Assembly (NCBI GenBank): GCA_037501455.1
Contig: CM074855.1
Location: 54,629,001-54,693,000, forward strand
Source of the DNA: Lantana camara
Taxonomy: Eukaryota > Streptophyta > Magnoliopsida > Lamiales > Verbenaceae
Length of the DNA: 64,000 nt
Reading direction: 5' to 3'
The notes beneath the pieces were generated by a model. It worked only from the letters and a program-made list of their open reading frames with translations, had not been told where the DNA came from and searched no databases. Within the stretch, counting starts at the first letter, position 1. Every line of letters starts with the position of its first letter. Both the position numbers and the translations under genes were made by a program. This document shows, in pieces, positions 1 to 13,985 of the stretch.

Positions 1-3
1 TAG

Positions 4-231
4 TTCGTAAAATTGGGATATGTATATGCATAATAAGGAGAAATAACTTAAAAACATTTCATAAAGATGAAATCTCTACATATATTGTTAGAAACACTTG
101 TAATTACGAGAAAGTGATTAAATATTTCGGGAAAACAGAAGTTCAAATTTGATCCTAACTTAATATTACAATGTATTAAATCAAAAATCGAATAATGAAG
201 AACGAGAGGGTCATTATTTCTGAAGTATCAG
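4..231 (+). repeat. Half-monomer A (about 228 bp)
   Basis: First half of the representative monomer. Its end (AACGAGAGGGTCATTATTTC at 201-220, then GAAGTATCAGTTCGTAA) aligns with the end of half B (AACGAGTGTCATTGC at 432-446, then AAAGTATTAATTCGTAA). Upstream, ATTACAATGTATT (165) lines up with ATTACAAGGTGTT (401), and GATTAAAT (116) with CATTAAAT (338). The offsets vary (222, 236, 231, 229), so the halves are diverged and carry indels relative to each other. The homology is read by eye and is an inference. Confidence 0.55.
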
Positions 232-460
232 TTCGTAAGATTGAAGTACTGAAAACAGAAATTGAAGTATTGTTGCATTTAACATAGAGTTTGAATATTC
301 GAAAATAAGGTGTTCCAACATGATACGATTATTGGAGCATTAAATTGAGATTCAGTAAAACCTAGGTGTCTATTCGTAAAGGGCGAAGTATGATTATCCG
401 ATTACAAGGTGTTCATCGGATATTTCGAAATAACGAGTGTCATTGCTACAAAAGTATTAA
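232..460 (+). repeat. Half-monomer B (about 229 bp)
   Basis: Second half of the representative monomer, the proposed diverged partner of half A. It shares the terminal block ending in TTCGTAA and several collinear short matches further upstream. It appears to contain extra sequence of about 25 bp around 345-373 compared with half A. Most class-defining polymorphisms (GTTCTTCGG versus GTTCATCGG, and TTTCGAAACAAC versus TATCGAAATAAC) fall at its 3' end. Confidence 0.55.
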
Positions 461-2699
461 TTCGTAAAATTGGGATATGTATATGCATAATAAGGAGAAA
501 TAACTTAAAAACATTTCATAAAGATGAAATCTCAACATATATTGTTAGAAACACTTGTAATTACGAGAAAGTGATTAAATATTTCGGGAAAACAGAAGTT
601 CAAATTTGATCCCAACTTAATATTACAATGTATTAAATCATAAATCGAATAATGAGGAACGAGAGGGTTATTATTTCTGAAGTATCAGTTCGTAAAATTG
701 AAGTACTGAAAACTGAAATTGAAGTATTGTTGCATTGAGCATAGAGTTTGAATATTCGAAAATAAGGTGTTCCAACACAATACGATTATTGGAGCATTAA
801 ATTGAGATTCAGTGAAAACTAGGTGTCTATTCGTAATGGGCGAAGTATGATTATCCGATAACAAGGTGTTCATCGGATATTTCGAAATAATGAGTGTCAT
901 TACTTCAAAAGTATTAATTCGTAAAATTGGGATATGTATATGCATAATAAGGAGAAATAACTTAAAAACATTTCATAAAGATGAAATCTCTACATATATT
1001 GTTAGAAACACTTGTAATTACGAGAAAGTGATGAAATATTTAGGGAAAACAAAAGTTCAAATTTGATCCCAACATAATATTACAATGTATTAAATCATAA
1101 ATCGAATAACGAAGAACGAGAGCGTCATTATTTCTTAAGTATCAGTTCGTAAAATTGAAGTACTGAAAACAGAAATTGAAGTATTGTTGCTTTTAACATA
1201 GAGTATGAATATTCGAAAATAAGGTGTTCCAACACAATACGATTATTGGAGCATTAAATTGAGATTCAGTGAAACCTAGGTGTCTATTCGTAAAGGGCGA
1301 AGTATGATTATCCGATAACAAGGTGTTCATCGGATATTTCGAAACAACGAGTGTCATCGCTTCAAAAGTATTAATTCGTAAAATTGGGATATGTATATGC
1401 ATAGCAAGGTGAAATAACTTAAAAACATTTCATAAAGATGAAATCTCTACATATATTGTTAGAAACACTTGTAATTACGAGAAAGTGATTAAATATTTCG
1501 GGAAAACAGAAGTTCAAATTTGATCCCAACTTAATATTATAATGTATTAAATCATAAATCGAATAATGAAGAACGAGAGGGTCATTATTTCTGAAGTATC
1601 AGTTCGTAAAATTGATGTACCGAAAACAGAAATTGAAGTATTGTTGCATTTAACATAGAGTTTGAATATTCGAAAATAAGGTGTTCCAACACAATACGAT
1701 TATTGGAGCATTAAATTGAGATTCAGTGAAACATAGGTGTCTATTCGTCAAGGGCGAACTATGATTATCCAATAACAAGGTGTTCATCGGATATATCGAA
1801 ATAACGAGTTTTATTGCTTCAAAAGTATTAATTCGTAAAATAGGGATATGTATATGCATAATAAGGAGAAATAACTTAAAAAGATTTCATAAAGATGAAA
1901 ACTCTACATATATTGTTAGAAACACTTGTAATTACGAGAAACTGATTAAATATTTCGAGAAAACAGAAGTTCAAATTTGATCCTAACTTAATATTACAAT
2001 GTATTAAATCAAAAATCGAATAATGAAGAACGAGAGGGTCATTATTTCTGAAGTATCAGTTCGTAAGATTGAAGTACTGAAAACAGAAATTGAAGTATTG
2101 TTGCATTTAACATAGAGTTTGAATATTCGAAAATAAGGTGTTCCAACACAATACGATTATTGGAGCATTAAATTGAGATTCAGTGAAACCTAGGTGTCTA
2201 TTCATAAAGGGCGAAGTATGATTATCCGATAACAAGGTGTTCTTCGGATATTTCGAAATAACGAGTGTCATTGCTTCAATAGTATTAATTCGTAAAATTG
2301 GGATATGTATATGCATAATAAGGAGAAATAACTTAAAAACATTTCATAAAGATGAAATCTCTACATATATTGTTAGAAACACATGTAATTACGAGAAAGT
2401 GATTAAATATTTCGGGAAAACACAAGTTCAAATTTGATCCCAACTTAATATTACAATGTATTAAATCATAAATCGAATAATGAGGAACGAGAGGGTTATT
2501 ATTTCTGAAGTATCAATTCGTTAAATTAAAGTACTGAAAACAAAAATTGGAGTATTGTTGCATTTAGCATAGAGTTTGAATATTCGAAAATAAGGTGTTC
2601 CAACACAATACGATTATTGGAGCATTAAATTGAGATTCAGTGAAACCTAGGTGTCTATTCGTAAAGGGCGAAGTATGATTATCCGATAACAAGGTGTTC

Positions 2700-5220
2700 A
2701 TCGGATATTTCGAAACAACGAGTGTCATCGTATCAAAAGTATTAATTCGTAAAATTGGGATATGTATATGCATAATAAGGAGAAATAACTTAAAAACATT
2801 TCATAAAGATGAAATCTCTACATATATTGTTAGAAACATTTGTAATTACGAGAAAGTGATTAAATATTTCGGGAAAACATAAGTTCAAATTTGATCCTAA
2901 CTTAATATTACAATGTATTAAATCAAAAATCGAATAATGATGAACGAGAGGGTCATTATTTCTGAAGTATCAGTTCGTAAGATTGAAGTACTGAAAACAG
3001 ATATTGAAGTAATGTTGCATTTAACATAGAGTTTGAATATTCAAAAATAAGGTGTTCCAACACAATACGATTATTGGAGCATTAAATTGAGATTCAGTGA
3101 AACCTAGGTGTCTATTCGTAAAGGGCGAAGTATGATTATCCGATAACAAGGTGTTCTTCGGATATTTCGAAATAACGAGTGTCATTGCTTCAATAGTATT
3201 AATTCGTAAAATTGGGATATGTATATGCATAATAAGGAGAAATAACTTAAAAACATTTCATAAAGATGAAATCTCTACATATATTGTTAGAAACACATGT
3301 AATTACGAGAAAGTGATTAAATATTTCGGGAAAACACAAGTTCAAATTTGATCCCAACTTAATATTACAATGTATTAAATCATAAATCGAATAATGAGGA
3401 ACGAGAGCATTATTATTTATGAAGTATCAGTTCGTAAAATTGAAGTACTGAAAACAGAAATTGAAGTATTGTTGCATTTAGCATAGAGTTTGAATATTCG
3501 AAAATAAGGTGTTCCAACACAATACGATTATTTGAGCATTAAATTGAGATTCAGTGAATACTAGTGTCTATTCGTAAAGGGCGAAGTATGATTATCCGAT
3601 AACAAGGTGTTCTTCGGATATTTCGAAATAACGAGTGTCATTGCTTCAATAGTATTAATTCTTGAAATTGGGATATGTATATGCATAGCGAGGTGAAATA
3701 ACTTAAAAACATTTCATAAAGATGAGATCTCTACATATATTGTTAGAAACACTTGTAATTACGAGAAAGTGATTAAATATTTCGGGAAAACAGAAGTTCA
3801 AATTTGATCCCAACTTAATATTACAATGTATCAAATCATAAATCGAATAATGAAGAACGAGAGGGTCATTATTTCTGAAGTATCAGTTCGTAAAATTGAT
3901 GTACCGAAAACAGAAATTGAAGTATTGTTGCATTTAACATAAAGTTTGAATATTCGAAAATAAGGTGTTCCAACACAATACGATTATTGGAGCATTAAAT
4001 TGAGATTCAGTGAAACATAGGTGTCTATTCGTCAAGGGCGAACTATGATTAACCAATAACAAGGTGTTCATCGGATATATCGAAATAACGAGTTTCATTG
4101 CTTCAAAAGTATTAATTCGTAAAATTGGGATATGTATATGCATAATAAGGAGAAATAACTTAAAAACATTTCATAAAGATGAAATCTCTACATATATTGT
4201 TAGAAACACATGTAATTACGAGAAAGTGATTAAATATTTCGGGAAAACAGAAGTTCAAATTTGATCCTAACTTAATATTACAATGTATTAAATCAAAAAT
4301 CGAATAACGAAGAACGAGAGGGTCATTATTTCTGAAGTATCAGTTCGTAAGATAGAAGTATTGAAAACAGAAATTGAAGTATTGTTGCATTTAACATAGA
4401 GTTTGAATATTCGAAAATAAGGTGTTCCAACACAATACGATTATTGGAGCATTAAATTGAGATTCAGTGAAACCTAGGTGTCTATTCGTAAAGCGCGAAG
4501 TATGATTATCCGATAACAAGGTGTTCTTCGGATATTTCGAAATAACGAGTGTCATTGCTTCAATAGTATTAATTCGTAAAATTGGGATATGTATTTGCAT
4601 AATAAGGAGAAATAACTTAAAAACATTTCATAAAGATGAAATCTCTACATATATTGTTAGAAACACATGTAATTACGAGAAAGTGATTAAATATTTCGGG
4701 AAAACACAAGTTCAAATTTGATCCCAACTTAATATTACAACATATTAAATCATAAATCGAATAATGAGGAACGAGAGGGTTATTATTTCTGAAGTATCAG
4801 TTCGTAAAATTGAAGTACTGAAAACAGAAATTGAAGTATTGTTGCATTTAACATAGAGTATGAATATTCGAAAATAAGGTGTTCCAACACAATACGATTA
4901 TTGGAGCATTAAATTGAGATTCCGTGAAACCTAGGTGTCTATTCGTAAAGGGCGAAGTATGATTATCCGATAACAAGGTGTTCATCGGATATTTCGAAAC
5001 AACGAGTGTCATCGCATCAAAAGTATTAATTCGTAAAATTGGGATATGTGTATGCATAGCAAGGTGAATTAACTTAAAAACATTTCATAAAGATGAAATC
5101 TCTACATATATTGTTAGAAACACTTGTAATTACGAGAAAGTGATTAAATATTTCGGGAAAACAGAAGTTCAAATTTGATCCCAACTTAATATTACAATGT
5201 ATTAAATCATAAATCGAATA
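2700..5220 (+). repeat. Block duplication P, copy 1 (offset 5939 bp)
   Basis: About 5.5 monomers that recur at 8639-11159. Shared private marks include the GTATCAAAAG variant (2719 and 8658), GTAATGTTGCAT (3009 and 8948), a 1-bp deletion in GAATACTAGTGTC (3557 and 9496), and ATTCCGTGAAACC (4920 and 10859). The match fades near 5220, where the GAAGAACGAGAGGGTC form here is replaced by GAGGAACGAGAGGATT in the other copy. Isolated point differences separate the copies. Confidence 0.8.
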
Positions 5221-6804
5221 ATGAAGAACGAGAGGGTCATTATTTATGAAGTATCAGTTCGTAAAATTGATGTACCGAAAACAGAAATTGAAGTATTGTT
5301 GCATTTAACATAGAGTTTGAATATTCGAAAATAAGGTGTTCCAACACAATACGATTATTGGAGCATTAAATTGAGATTCAGTGAAACATAGGTGTCTATT
5401 CGTAAAGGGCGAAGTATGATTATCCGATAACAAGGTGTTCATCGGATATTTCGAAACAACGAGTGTCATCGCTTCAAAAGTATTAATTCGTAAAATTGGG
5501 ATATGTATATGCATAATAAGGAGAAATAACTTAAAAACATTTCATAAAGATGAAATCTCTACATATATTGTTAGAAACATTTGTAATTACGAGAAAGTGA
5601 TTAAATATTTCGGGAAAACAGAAGTTCAAATTTGATCCTAACTTAATATTACAATGTATTAAATCAAAAATCGAATAATGATGAACGAGAGGGTCATTAT
5701 TTCTGAAGTATCAGTTCGTAAGATTGAAGTACTGAAAACAGATATTGAAGTAATGTTGCATTTAACATAGCGTTTGAATATTCGAAAATAAGGTGTTCCA
5801 ACACAATACGATTATTGGAGCATTAAATTCAGATTCAGTGAAACCTAGGTGTCTATTCGTAAAGGGCGAAGTATGATTATCCGATAACAAGGTGTTCTTC
5901 GGATATTTCGAAATAACGATTGTCATTGCGTCAATAGTATTAATTCGTAAAATTGGGATATGTATATGCATAATAAGGAGAAATAACTTAAAAACATTTC
6001 ATAAAGATGAAATATCTACATATATTGTTAGAAACACATGTAATTACGAGAAAGTGATTAAATATTTCGGGAAAACACAAGTTCAAATTTGATCCCAACT
6101 TAATATTACAATGTATTAAATTATAAATCGAATAATGAGGAACGAGAGGATTATTATTTCTGAAGTATCAGTTCGTAAAATTGACGTACTGAAAACAGAA
6201 ATTGAAGTATTGTTGCATTTAGCATAGAGTTTGAATATTCGAAAATAAGGTGTTCCAACACATTACGATTATTGGAGCATTAAATTGAGATTCAGTGAAA
6301 CCTAGGTGTCTAATCGTAAAGGGCGAAGTATGATTATCTGATAACAAGGTGTTCTTCGGATATTTCGAAATAACGAGTGTCATTGCTTCAATAGTATTAA
6401 TTCTTAAAATTGGGATATGTATATGCATAATCAGGAGAAATAACTTAAAAACATTTCATAAAGATGAAATCTCTACATATATTGTTAGAAACACATGTAA
6501 TTACGAGAAAGTGATTAAATATTTCGGGAAAACACAAGTTCAAATTTGATCCCAACTTAATATTACAATGTATTAAATCATATATCGAATAATGAGGAAC
6601 GAGAGGATTATTATTTCTGAAGTATCAGTTCGTAAAATTGAAGTACTGAAACAGAAATTGAGGTATTGTTGCATTTAACATAGAGTTTGAATATTCGAAA
6701 ATAAGGTGTTGCAACACAATACGATTATTGGAGCATTAAATTGAGATTCAGTGAAACATAGGTGTCTATTCGTCAAGGGCGAACTATGATTATCCAATAA
6801 CAAG

Positions 6805-8160
6805 GTGTTCATCTGATATATCGAAATAACGAGTTTCATTGCTTCAAAAGTATTAATTCGTAAAATTGGGATATGTATATGCATAATAAGGAGAAATAAC
6901 TTAAAAACATTTCATAAAGATGAAATCTCTACATATATTGTTAGAAACACTTATAATTAAGAGTAAGTGATTAAATATTTTGGGAAAACAGAAGTTCAAA
7001 TTTGATCCTAACTTAATATTACAATGTATTAAATCAAAAATCGAATAATGAAGAACGAGAGGGTCATTATTTCTGAAGTATCAGTTCGTAAGATTGAAGT
7101 ACTGAAAACAGAAATTGAAGTATTGTTGCATTTAACATAGAGTATGAATATTCAAAAATAAGGTGTTCCAACACAATACGATTATTGGAGCATTAAATTG
7201 AGATTCAGTGAAACCTAGGTGTCTATTCGTAAAGGGCGAAGTATGATTATCCGATAACAAGGTGTTCATCGGATATTTCGAAACAACGAGTGTCATCGCT
7301 TCAATAGTATTAATTCGTAAAATTGGGATATGTATATGCATAATAAGGAGAAATAACTTAAAAACATTTCATAAAGATGAAATCTCTACATATATTGTTA
7401 GAAGCACATGTAATTACGGGAAAGTGATTAAATATTTCGGTAAAACACAAGTTCAAATTTGATCCCAACTTAATATTACAATGTATTAAATCATAAATCG
7501 AATAATGAAGAACGAGAGGGTCATTATTTCTGAAGTATCAGTTCGTAAAATTGATGTACCGAAAACAGAAATTGAAGTATTGTTGCATTTAACATAGAGT
7601 TTGAATATTCGAAAATAAGGCGTTCCAACACAATACGATTATTCGAGCATTAAATTGAGATTCAGTGAAACATAGGTGTCTATTCGTCAAGGGCGAACTA
7701 TGATTATCCAATAACAAGGTGTTCATCGAATATATCGAAATAACGAGTTTCATTGCTTCAAAAGTATTAATTCGTAAAATTGGGATATGTATATGCACAA
7801 TAAGGAGAAATAACTTAAAAACATTTCATAAAGATGAAATCTCTACATATATTGTTAGAAACACTTGTAATTACGAGAAAGTGATTAAATATTTCGGGAA
7901 AACAGAAGTTCAAATTTGATCCTAACTTAATATTACAATGTATTAAATCAAAATTCGAATAATGAAGAACGAGAGGGTCGTTATTTCTGAAGTGTCAGTT
8001 CGTAAGATTGAAGTACTGAAAACAGAAATTGAAGTATTGTTGCATTTAACATAGAGTTTGAATATTCGAAAATAAGGTGTTCCAACACAATACGATTATT
8101 GGAGCATTAAATTGAGATTCAGTGAAACCTAGGTGTCTATTCGTAAAGGGCGAAGTATGA
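6805..8160 (+). repeat. Block duplication Q, copy 1 (offset 4569 bp)
   Basis: About three monomers recurring at 11374-12729. Shared rare marks are TCATCTGATATATCG, ACTTATAATTAAGAGTAAG, AGAAGCACATG followed by TAATTACGGG, AGGCGTTCC, ATTCGAGCATT and GAAGTGTCAGTTCG. The offset equals ten monomers minus one base. The match ends near 8160, where TTATCTGATAAC here is TTATCCGATAAC in the other copy. Confidence 0.8.
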
Positions 8161-8638
8161 TTATCTGATAACAAGGTGTTCTTCGGATATTTCGAAATAA
8201 CGAGTGTCATTGCTTCAATAGTATTAATTCGTAAAATTGGGATATGTATTTGCATAATAAGGAGAAATAACTTAAAAACATTTCATAAAGATGAAATCTC
8301 TAAATATATTGTTAGAAACACATGTAATTACGAGAAAGTGATTAAATATTTCGGGAAAACACAAGTTCAAATTTGATCCCAACTTAATATTACAACATAT
8401 TAAATCATAAATCGAATAATGAGGAACGAGAGGGTTATTATTTCTGAAGTATCAGTTCGTAAAATTGAAGTACTGAAAACAGAAATTGAAGTATTGTTGC
8501 ATTTAACATAGAGTATGAATATTCGAAAATAAGGTGTTCCAACACAATACGATTATTGGAGCATTAAATTGAGATTAAGTGAAACCTAGGTGTCTATTCG
8601 TAAAGGGCGAAGTATGATTATCCGATAACAAGGTGTTC

Positions 8639-11159
8639 ATCGGATATTTCGAAACAACGAGTGTCATCGTATCAAAAGTATTAATTCGTAAAATTGGGAT
8701 ATGTATATGCATAATAAGGAGAAATAACTTAAAAACATTTCATAAAGATGAAATCTCTACATATATTGTTAGAAACATTTGTAATTATGAGAAAGTGATT
8801 AAATATTTCGGGAAAACAGAAGTTCAAATTTGATCCTAACTTAATATTACAATGTATTAAATCAAAAATCGAATAATGATGAACGAGAGGGTCATTATTT
8901 CTGAAGTATCAGTTCGTAAGATTGAAGTACTGAAAACAGATATTGAAGTAATGTTGCATTTAACATAGAGTTTGAATATTCGAAAATAAGGTGTTCCAAC
9001 ACAATATGATTATTGGAGCATTAAATTGAGATTCAGTGAAACCTAGGTGTCTATTCGTAAAGGGCGAAGTATGATTATCCGATAACAAGGTGTTCTTCGG
9101 ATATTTCGAAATAACGAGTGTCATTGCTTCAATAGTATTAATTCGTAAAATTGGGATATGTATATGCATAATAAGGAGAAATAACTTAAAAACATTTCAT
9201 AAAGATGAAATCTCTACATATATTGTTAGAAACACATGTAATTACGAGAAAGTGATTAAATATTTTGGGAAAACACAAGTTCAAATTTGATCCCAACTTA
9301 ATATTACAATGTATTAAATCATAAATCGAATAATGAGGAACGAGAGCATTATTATTTATGAAGTATCAGTTCGTAAAATTGAAGTACTGAAAACAGAAAT
9401 TGAAGTATTGTTGCATTTAGCATAGAGTTTGAATATTCGAAAATAAGGTGTTCCAACACAATACGATTATTTGAGCATTAAATTGAGATTCAGTGAATAC
9501 TAGTGTCTATTCGTAAAGGGCGAAGTATGATTATCCGATAACAAGGTGTTCTTCGGATATTTCGAAATAACGAGTGTCATTGCTTCAATAGTATTAATTC
9601 TTGAAATTGGGATATGTATATGCATAGCGAGGTGAAATAACTTAAAAACATTTCATAAAGATGAGATCTCTACATATATTGTTAGAAACACTTGTAATTA
9701 CGAGAAAGTGATTAAATATTTCGGGAAAACAGAAGTTCAAATTTGATCCCAACTTAATATTACAATGTATCAAATCATAAATCGAATAATGAAGAACGAG
9801 AGGGTCATTATTTCTGAAGTATCAGTTCGTAAAATTGATGTACCGAAAACAGAAATTGAAGTATTGTTGCATTTAACATAAAGTTTGAATATTCGAAAAT
9901 AAGGTGTTCCAACACAATATGATTATTGGAGCATTAAATTGAGATTCAGTGAAACATAGGTGTCTATTCGTCAAGGGCGAACTATGATTAACCAATAACA
10001 AGGTGTTCATCGGATATATCGAAATAACGAGTTTCATTGCTTCAAAAGTATTAATTCGTAAAATTGGGATATGTATATGCATAATAAGGAGAAATAACTT
10101 AAAAACATTTCATAAAGATGAAATCTCTACATATATTGTTAGAAACACATGTAATTACGAGAAAGTGATTAAATATTTCGGGAAAACAGAAGTTCAAATT
10201 TGATCCTAACTTAATATTACAATGTATTAACTCAAAAATCGAATAACGAAGAACGAGAGGGTCATTATTTCTGAAGTATCAGTTCGTAAGATAGAAGTAT
10301 TGAAAACAGAAATTGAAGTATTGTTGCATTTAACATAGAGTTTGAATATTCGAAAATAAGGTGTTCCAACACAATACGATTATTGGAGCATTAAATTGAG
10401 ATTCAGTGAAACCTAGGTGTCTATTCGTAAAGCGCGAAGTATGATTATCCGATAACAAGGTGTTCTTCGGATATTTCGAAATAACGAGTGTCATTGCTTC
10501 AATAGTATTAATTCGTAAAATTGGGATATGTATTTGCATAATAAGGAGAAATAACTTAAAAACATTTCATAAAGATGAAATCTCTACATATATTGTTAGA
10601 AACACATGTAATTACGAGAAAGTGATTAAATATTTCGGGAAAACACAAGTTCAAATTTGATCCCAACTTAATATTACAACATATTAAATCATAAATCGAA
10701 TAATGAGGAACGAGAGGGTTATTATTTCTGAAGTATCAGTTCGTAAAATTGAAGTACTGAAAACAGAAATTGAAGTATTGTTGCATTTAACATAGAGTAT
10801 GAATATTCGAAAATAAGGTGTTCCAACACAATACGATTATTGGAGCATTAAATTGAGATTCCGTGAAACCTAGGTGTCTATTCGTAAAGGGCGAAGTATG
10901 ATTATCCGATAACAAGGTGTTCATCGGATATTTCGAAACAACGAGTGTCATCGCATCAAAAGTATTAATTCGTAAAATTGGGATATGTATATGCATAGCA
11001 AGGTGAATTAACTTAAAAACATTTCATAAAGATGAAATCTCTACATATATTGTTAGAAACACTTGTAATTACGAGAAAGTGATTAAATATTTCGGGAAAA
11101 CAGAAGTTCAAATTTGATCCCAACTTAATATTACAATGTATTAAATCATAAATCGAATA
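8639..11159 (+). repeat. Block duplication P, copy 2
   Basis: Partner of 2700-5220, displaced by 5939 bp (13 monomers minus two 1-bp deletions). It carries the same 1-bp deletion near 9497 and the same rare variants, plus a few private changes of its own such as TTAACTCAAAAATCG near 10230. Immediately downstream the sequence switches to a different monomer context, which marks the recombination edge. Confidence 0.8.
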
Positions 11160-11373
11160 ATGAGGAACGAGAGGATTATTATTTCTGAAGTATCAGTTCG
11201 TAAAATTGACGTACTGAAAACAGAAATTGAAGTATTGTTGCATTTAGCATAGAGTTTGAATATTCGAAAATAAGGTGTTCCAACACAATACGATTATTGG
11301 AGCATTAAATTGAGATTCAGTGAAACCTAGGTGTCTATTCGTAAAGGGCGAAGTATGATTATCTGATAACAAG

Positions 11374-12729
11374 GTGTTCATCTGATATATCGAAATAACG
11401 AGTTTCATTGCTTCAAAAGTATTAATTCGTAAAATTGGGATATGTATATGCATAATAAGGAGAAATAACTTAAAAACATTTCATAAAGATGAAATCTCTA
11501 CATATATTGTTAGAAACACTTATAATTAAGAGTAAGTGATTAAATATTTTGGGAAAACAGAAGTTCAAATTTGATCCTAACTTAATATTACAATGTATTA
11601 AATCAAAAATCGAATAATGAAGAACGAGAGGGTCATTATTTCTGAAGTATCAGTTCGTAAGATTGAAGTACTGAAAACAGAAATTGAAGTATTGTTGCAT
11701 TTAACATAGAGTATGAATATTCAAAAATAAGGTGTTCCAACACAATACGATTATTGGAGCATTAAATTGAGATTCAGTGAAACCTAGGTGTCTATTCGTA
11801 AAGGGCGAAGTATGATTATCCGATAACAAGGTGTTCATCGGATATTTCGAAACAACGAGTGTCATCGCTTCAATAGTATTAATTCGTAAAATTGGGATAT
11901 GTATATGCATAATAAGGAGAAATAACTTAAAAACATTTCATAAAGATGAAATCTCTACATATATTGTTAGAAGCACATGTAATTACGGGAAAGTGATTAA
12001 ATATTTCGGTAAAACACAAGTTCAAATTTGATCCCAACTTAATATTACAATGTATTAAATCATAAATCGAATAATGAAGAACGAGAGGGTCATTATTTCT
12101 GAAGTATCAGTTCGTAAAATTGATGTACCGAAAACAGAAATTGAAGTATTGTTGCATTTAACATAGAGTTTGAATATTCGAAAATAAGGCGTTCCAACAC
12201 AATACGATTATTCGAGCATTAAATTGAGATTCAGTGAAACATAGGTGTCTATTCGTCAAGGGCGAACTATGATTATCTAATAACAAGGTGTTCATCGAAT
12301 ATATCGAAATAACGAGTTTCATTGCTTCAAAAGTATTAATTCGTAAAATTGGGATATGTATATGCACAATAAGGAGAAATAACTTAAAAACATTTCATAA
12401 AGATGAAATCTCTACATATATTGTTAGAAACACTTGTAATTACGAGAAAGTGATTAAATATTTCGGGAAAACAGAAGTTCAAATTTGATCCTAACTTAAT
12501 ATTACAATGTATTAAATCAAAATTCGAATAATGAAGAACGAGAGGGTCGTTATTTCTGAAGTGTCAGTTCGTAAGATTGAAGTACTGAAAACAGAAATTG
12601 AAGTATTGTTGCATTTAACATAGAGTTTGAATATTCGAAAATAAGGTGTTCCAACACAATACGATTATTGGAGCATTAAATTGAGATTCAGTGAAACCTA
12701 GGTGTCTATTCGTAAAGGGCGAAGTATGA
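11374..12729 (+). repeat. Block duplication Q, copy 2
   Basis: Partner of 6805-8160. The monomer at 11244-11700 is chimeric: its 5' part resembles the F class, while from about 11375 it follows the rare copy-1 type. The join of blocks P and Q near 11160-11375 is therefore a visible recombination or conversion junction. One private change is TTATCTAATAAC near 12274. Confidence 0.8.
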
Positions 12730-13985
12730 TTATCCGATAACAAGGTGTTCTTCGGATATTTCGAAATAACGAGTGTCATTGCTTCAATAGTATTAATTCG
12801 TAAAATTGGGATATGTATATGCATAATAAGGAGAAATAACTTAAAAACATTTCATAAATATGAAATCTCTACATATATTGTTAGAAGCACATGTAATTAC
12901 GAGAAAGTGATTAAATATTTCGGGAAAACAGAAGTTCAAATTTGATCCCAACTTAATATTACAATGTATTAAATCATAAGTCGAATAATGAAGAACGAGA
13001 GGGTCATTGTTTCTGAAGTATCAGTTCGTAAAATTGATGTACCGAAAACAGAAATTGAGGTATTGTTGCATTTAACATAGAGTTTGAATATTCGAAAATA
13101 AGGTGTTCCAACACAATACGATTATTGGAGCATTAAATTGAGATTCAGTGAAACATAGGTGTCTATTCGTCAAGGGCGAACTATGATTATCCAATAACAA
13201 GGTGTTCATCTGATATATCGAAATAACGAGTTTCATTGCTTCAAAAGTATTAATTCGTAAAATTGGGATATGTATATGCATAATAAGGAGAAATAACTTA
13301 AAAACATTTCATAAAGATGAAATCTCTACATATATTGTTAGAAACACTTATAATTAAGAGTAAGTGATTAAATATTTTGGGAAAACAGAAGTTCAAATTT
13401 GATCCTAACTTAATATTACAATGTATTAAATCAAAAATCGAATAATGAAGAACGAGAGGGTCATTATTTCTGAAGTATCAGTTCGTAAGATTGAAGTACT
13501 GAAAACAGAAATTGAAGTATTGTTGCATTTAACATAGAGTTTGAATATTCGAAAATAAGGTGTTCCAACACAATACGATTATTGGAGCACTAAATTGAGA
13601 TTCAGTGAAACCTAGGTGTCTATTCGTAAAGGGCGAAGTATGATTATCCGATAACAAGGTGTTCTTCGGATATTTCGAAATAACGAGTGTCATTGCTTCA
13701 ATAGTATTAATTCGTAAAATTGGGATATGTATATGCATAATAAGGAGAAATAACTTAAAAACATTTCATAAAGATGAAATCTCTACATATATTGTTAGAA
13801 GCACATGTAATTACGAGAAAGTGATTAAATATTTCGGGAAAACACAAGTTCAAATCTGATCCCAACTTAATATTACAATGTATTAAATCATAAATCGAAT
13901 AATGAGGAACGAGAGGGTTATTATTTCTGAAGTATCAGTTCGTAAAATTGAAGTACTGAAAACAGAAATTGAAGTATTGTTGCAT

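Larger units (their letters stand above)
4..460 (+). repeat. Representative 457-bp satellite monomer
   Basis: One full monomer, counted from TTCGTAAAATTGGG at 4 to the base before its next occurrence at 461. It is strongly AT-rich and carries short palindromes: TATGCATA near 24, GAATATTC near 293 and TTTCGAAA near 423. The TTCGTAA motif occurs at 4, 232 and 373. The first two are 228 bp apart and the second is 229 bp before the next monomer, which points to an ancient two-fold structure. The choice of start base is arbitrary because the array is continuous. Confidence 0.9.

Noticed and set aside
361..430. A CENP-B-box-like site around TTCGTAAAGGGCGAA
   Set aside because: It has the TTCG but lacks the A and the CGGG of the core pattern, so it does not qualify.
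409..609. Recurring plus-strand frames of about 66 codons, one per monomer (MFIGYFEIT type), as a multicopy peptide gene
   Set aside because: They arise in every monomer class simply because the repeat is homogenised. The variants change amino acids freely, some copies lose the frame, and there is no recognisable domain or gene context.
1193..1402. Minus-strand frames of about 69 codons (MHIHIPILRIN type), overlapping the plus-strand ones
   Set aside because: Same cause: the frame is long because the repeat lacks stops there. Both strands being open over the same bases, with class differences hitting any codon position, argues against coding.
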